From Burkholderiaceae bacterium (GTDB taxonomy: Bacteria > Pseudomonadota > Gammaproteobacteria > Burkholderiales > Burkholderiaceae_C), in assembly GCA_031256125.1 (NCBI GenBank), contig JAIRRE010000235.1, forward strand, positions 1 through 5,793: a DNA stretch of 5,793 bases, written 5' to 3'. This document shows, piece after piece, positions 5,120-5,793 of this stretch. The stretch's first letter is position 1. Each line of letters opens with the position of its first letter. The notes beneath the pieces were generated by a model. It had not been told where the DNA came from. It was given only the letters and a program-made list of their open reading frames with translations, and did not search any database. The translations under genes and the position numbers were made by a program.

Positions 5120-5793
5120 TTATTGCCGCTCTTCGCGCCACAGCCCTAGCGCGTCCAGCACCGGAAGGTTGGAAAAGCTGAACAGCACCACGTCCTCATG
5201 GGGGGATTCGAGCGTGATTGGCTGCCACGATGGCGCCGCGAAAACGTCGTGCGGATCGAAAGCGAATGTCTGCACGCCGATCTTGACCGTACCGCTGCCT
5301 TCGGCCACGCAAAACACGGTGGATTCGCTGGTGCGATAAGGCTTGCCCTTGAAGCCTTTGGGCAGCAGTTGCAAGAAGGGGGCGATGGCGGCCATCGGGT
5401 AGCCGCCAGTGGCGGGATTGACATAGCGCAGCTTTACGCCGTCCCAGGCGTCGTGCTCGCCCATGCGGTGGAGTTTGTCCAACGCTTCGCGGCTGCGTTC
5501 ATAGGGATATTTGAGTACCGGCGAATTGACGCTCTTGGCCTTGTGGCGTACCGGCGCCATGTTGTAGCCGTGGCGCACGAAGCTATAGCCGTCGGTGTGC
5601 TGAACGGGTTGTTCTATTTCGGGGTAGTTTTCGCAAAAGCCCGCATCCAACTGGGCCAGCAAAGGCGCATCCAGCCCATCAAGCCATACTACAGGTTCGC
5701 CGTCCGCCGCGTCGCCGTGGTTGTGCCAGGTCCAGGTGGGCGTGATGATGTAATCGCCCGGACTCATCGGAATGCGCTCGCCATCAACTTCCG
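5120..5793 (-). CDS. mhbD: Gentisate 1,2-dioxygenase, C-terminal two thirds (5' end outside window)
   Basis: The frame is open to the window edge and ends at TAA (5122-5120), giving 223 complete codons; family members have about 340-370 residues. The visible part begins inside the first cupin with EVDGERIPMSPGDYIITPTW followed directly by TWHNHG. That His (about visible residue 23) corresponds to the third Fe(II) ligand of gentisate dioxygenases; the HxH pair should lie just outside the window. The linker contains SPVLKYPYERSREALDKL and DAWDGVKLRYVNPATGGYPM, both typical of the family, and a second cupin ends the protein (STVFCVAEGSGTVKIG, FDPHDVFAAPSWQPITLES). The enzyme opens gentisate with O2 to maleylpyruvate. 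1-Hydroxy-2-naphthoate or salicylate dioxygenase are related alternatives, made unlikely by the adjacent isomerase and hydrolase. It is the most upstream operon gene visible. Confidence 0.95.
   Translation of the reverse strand, partial: EVDGERIPMSPGDYIITPTWTWHNHGDAADGEPVVWLDGLDAPLLAQLDAGFCENYPEIEQPVQHTDGYSFVRHGYNMAPVRHKAKSVNSPVLKYPYERSREALDKLHRMGEHDAWDGVKLRYVNPATGGYPMAAIAPFLQLLPKGFKGKPYRTSESTVFCVAEGSGTVKIGVQTFAFDPHDVFAAPSWQPITLESPHEDVVLFSFSNLPVLDALGLWREERQ

Noticed and set aside
1..5793. CRISPR arrays, riboswitches, rRNA or phage modules
   Set aside because: No regularly spaced repeats, conserved riboswitch cores or rRNA motifs were seen, and all larger open regions are explained by the genes listed.

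Overview
This high-GC window (roughly 60% G+C by eye) looks like a betaproteobacterial chromosome, most likely Burkholderiales. The evidence is the C-terminal end of a ClpXP adaptor SspB followed by a tRNA-Thr(UGU) gene, which I recall as a typical arrangement in that order, together with a catabolic operon of a kind common there. The genus cannot be fixed from the sequence.

Left part, plus strand (1-519): the 3' end of sspB, a complete tRNA-Thr(UGU) with encoded CCA, and a near-perfect intrinsic terminator. This is conserved housekeeping DNA.

Junction (520-941): no intact gene. It holds a perfect 10-bp palindrome (TGGTATACCA), then a decayed C-terminal fragment of an IS110-family transposase with a frameshift and an in-frame stop, then about 90 bp with nothing recognisable. 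Accessory DNA therefore starts directly behind the tRNA gene.

Right part, minus strand (942-5793, reading right to left): a tightly packed operon for 3-hydroxybenzoate degradation by the gentisate route. The order is gentisate 1,2-dioxygenase (5' end outside the window), fumarylpyruvate hydrolase, glutathione-dependent maleylpyruvate isomerase, FAD-dependent 3-hydroxybenzoate 6-monooxygenase, and an AAHS-type MFS aromatic-acid transporter. The inferred pathway is: uptake of 3-hydroxybenzoate (transporter), hydroxylation to gentisate, ring cleavage to maleylpyruvate, isomerisation to fumarylpyruvate, and hydrolysis to fumarate plus pyruvate. Gene symbols follow the Klebsiella mhb system by function; nag and xln names are equivalents.

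The most notable feature is that the transporter reading frame is broken by one in-frame TAG at codon 127, with everything downstream still in frame and family-like. The four catabolic enzymes look intact where visible. No regulator is in the window; one may lie beyond 5793. I found no previously undescribed system. The points that merit checking are the broken importer and the possible island boundary at tRNA-Thr.
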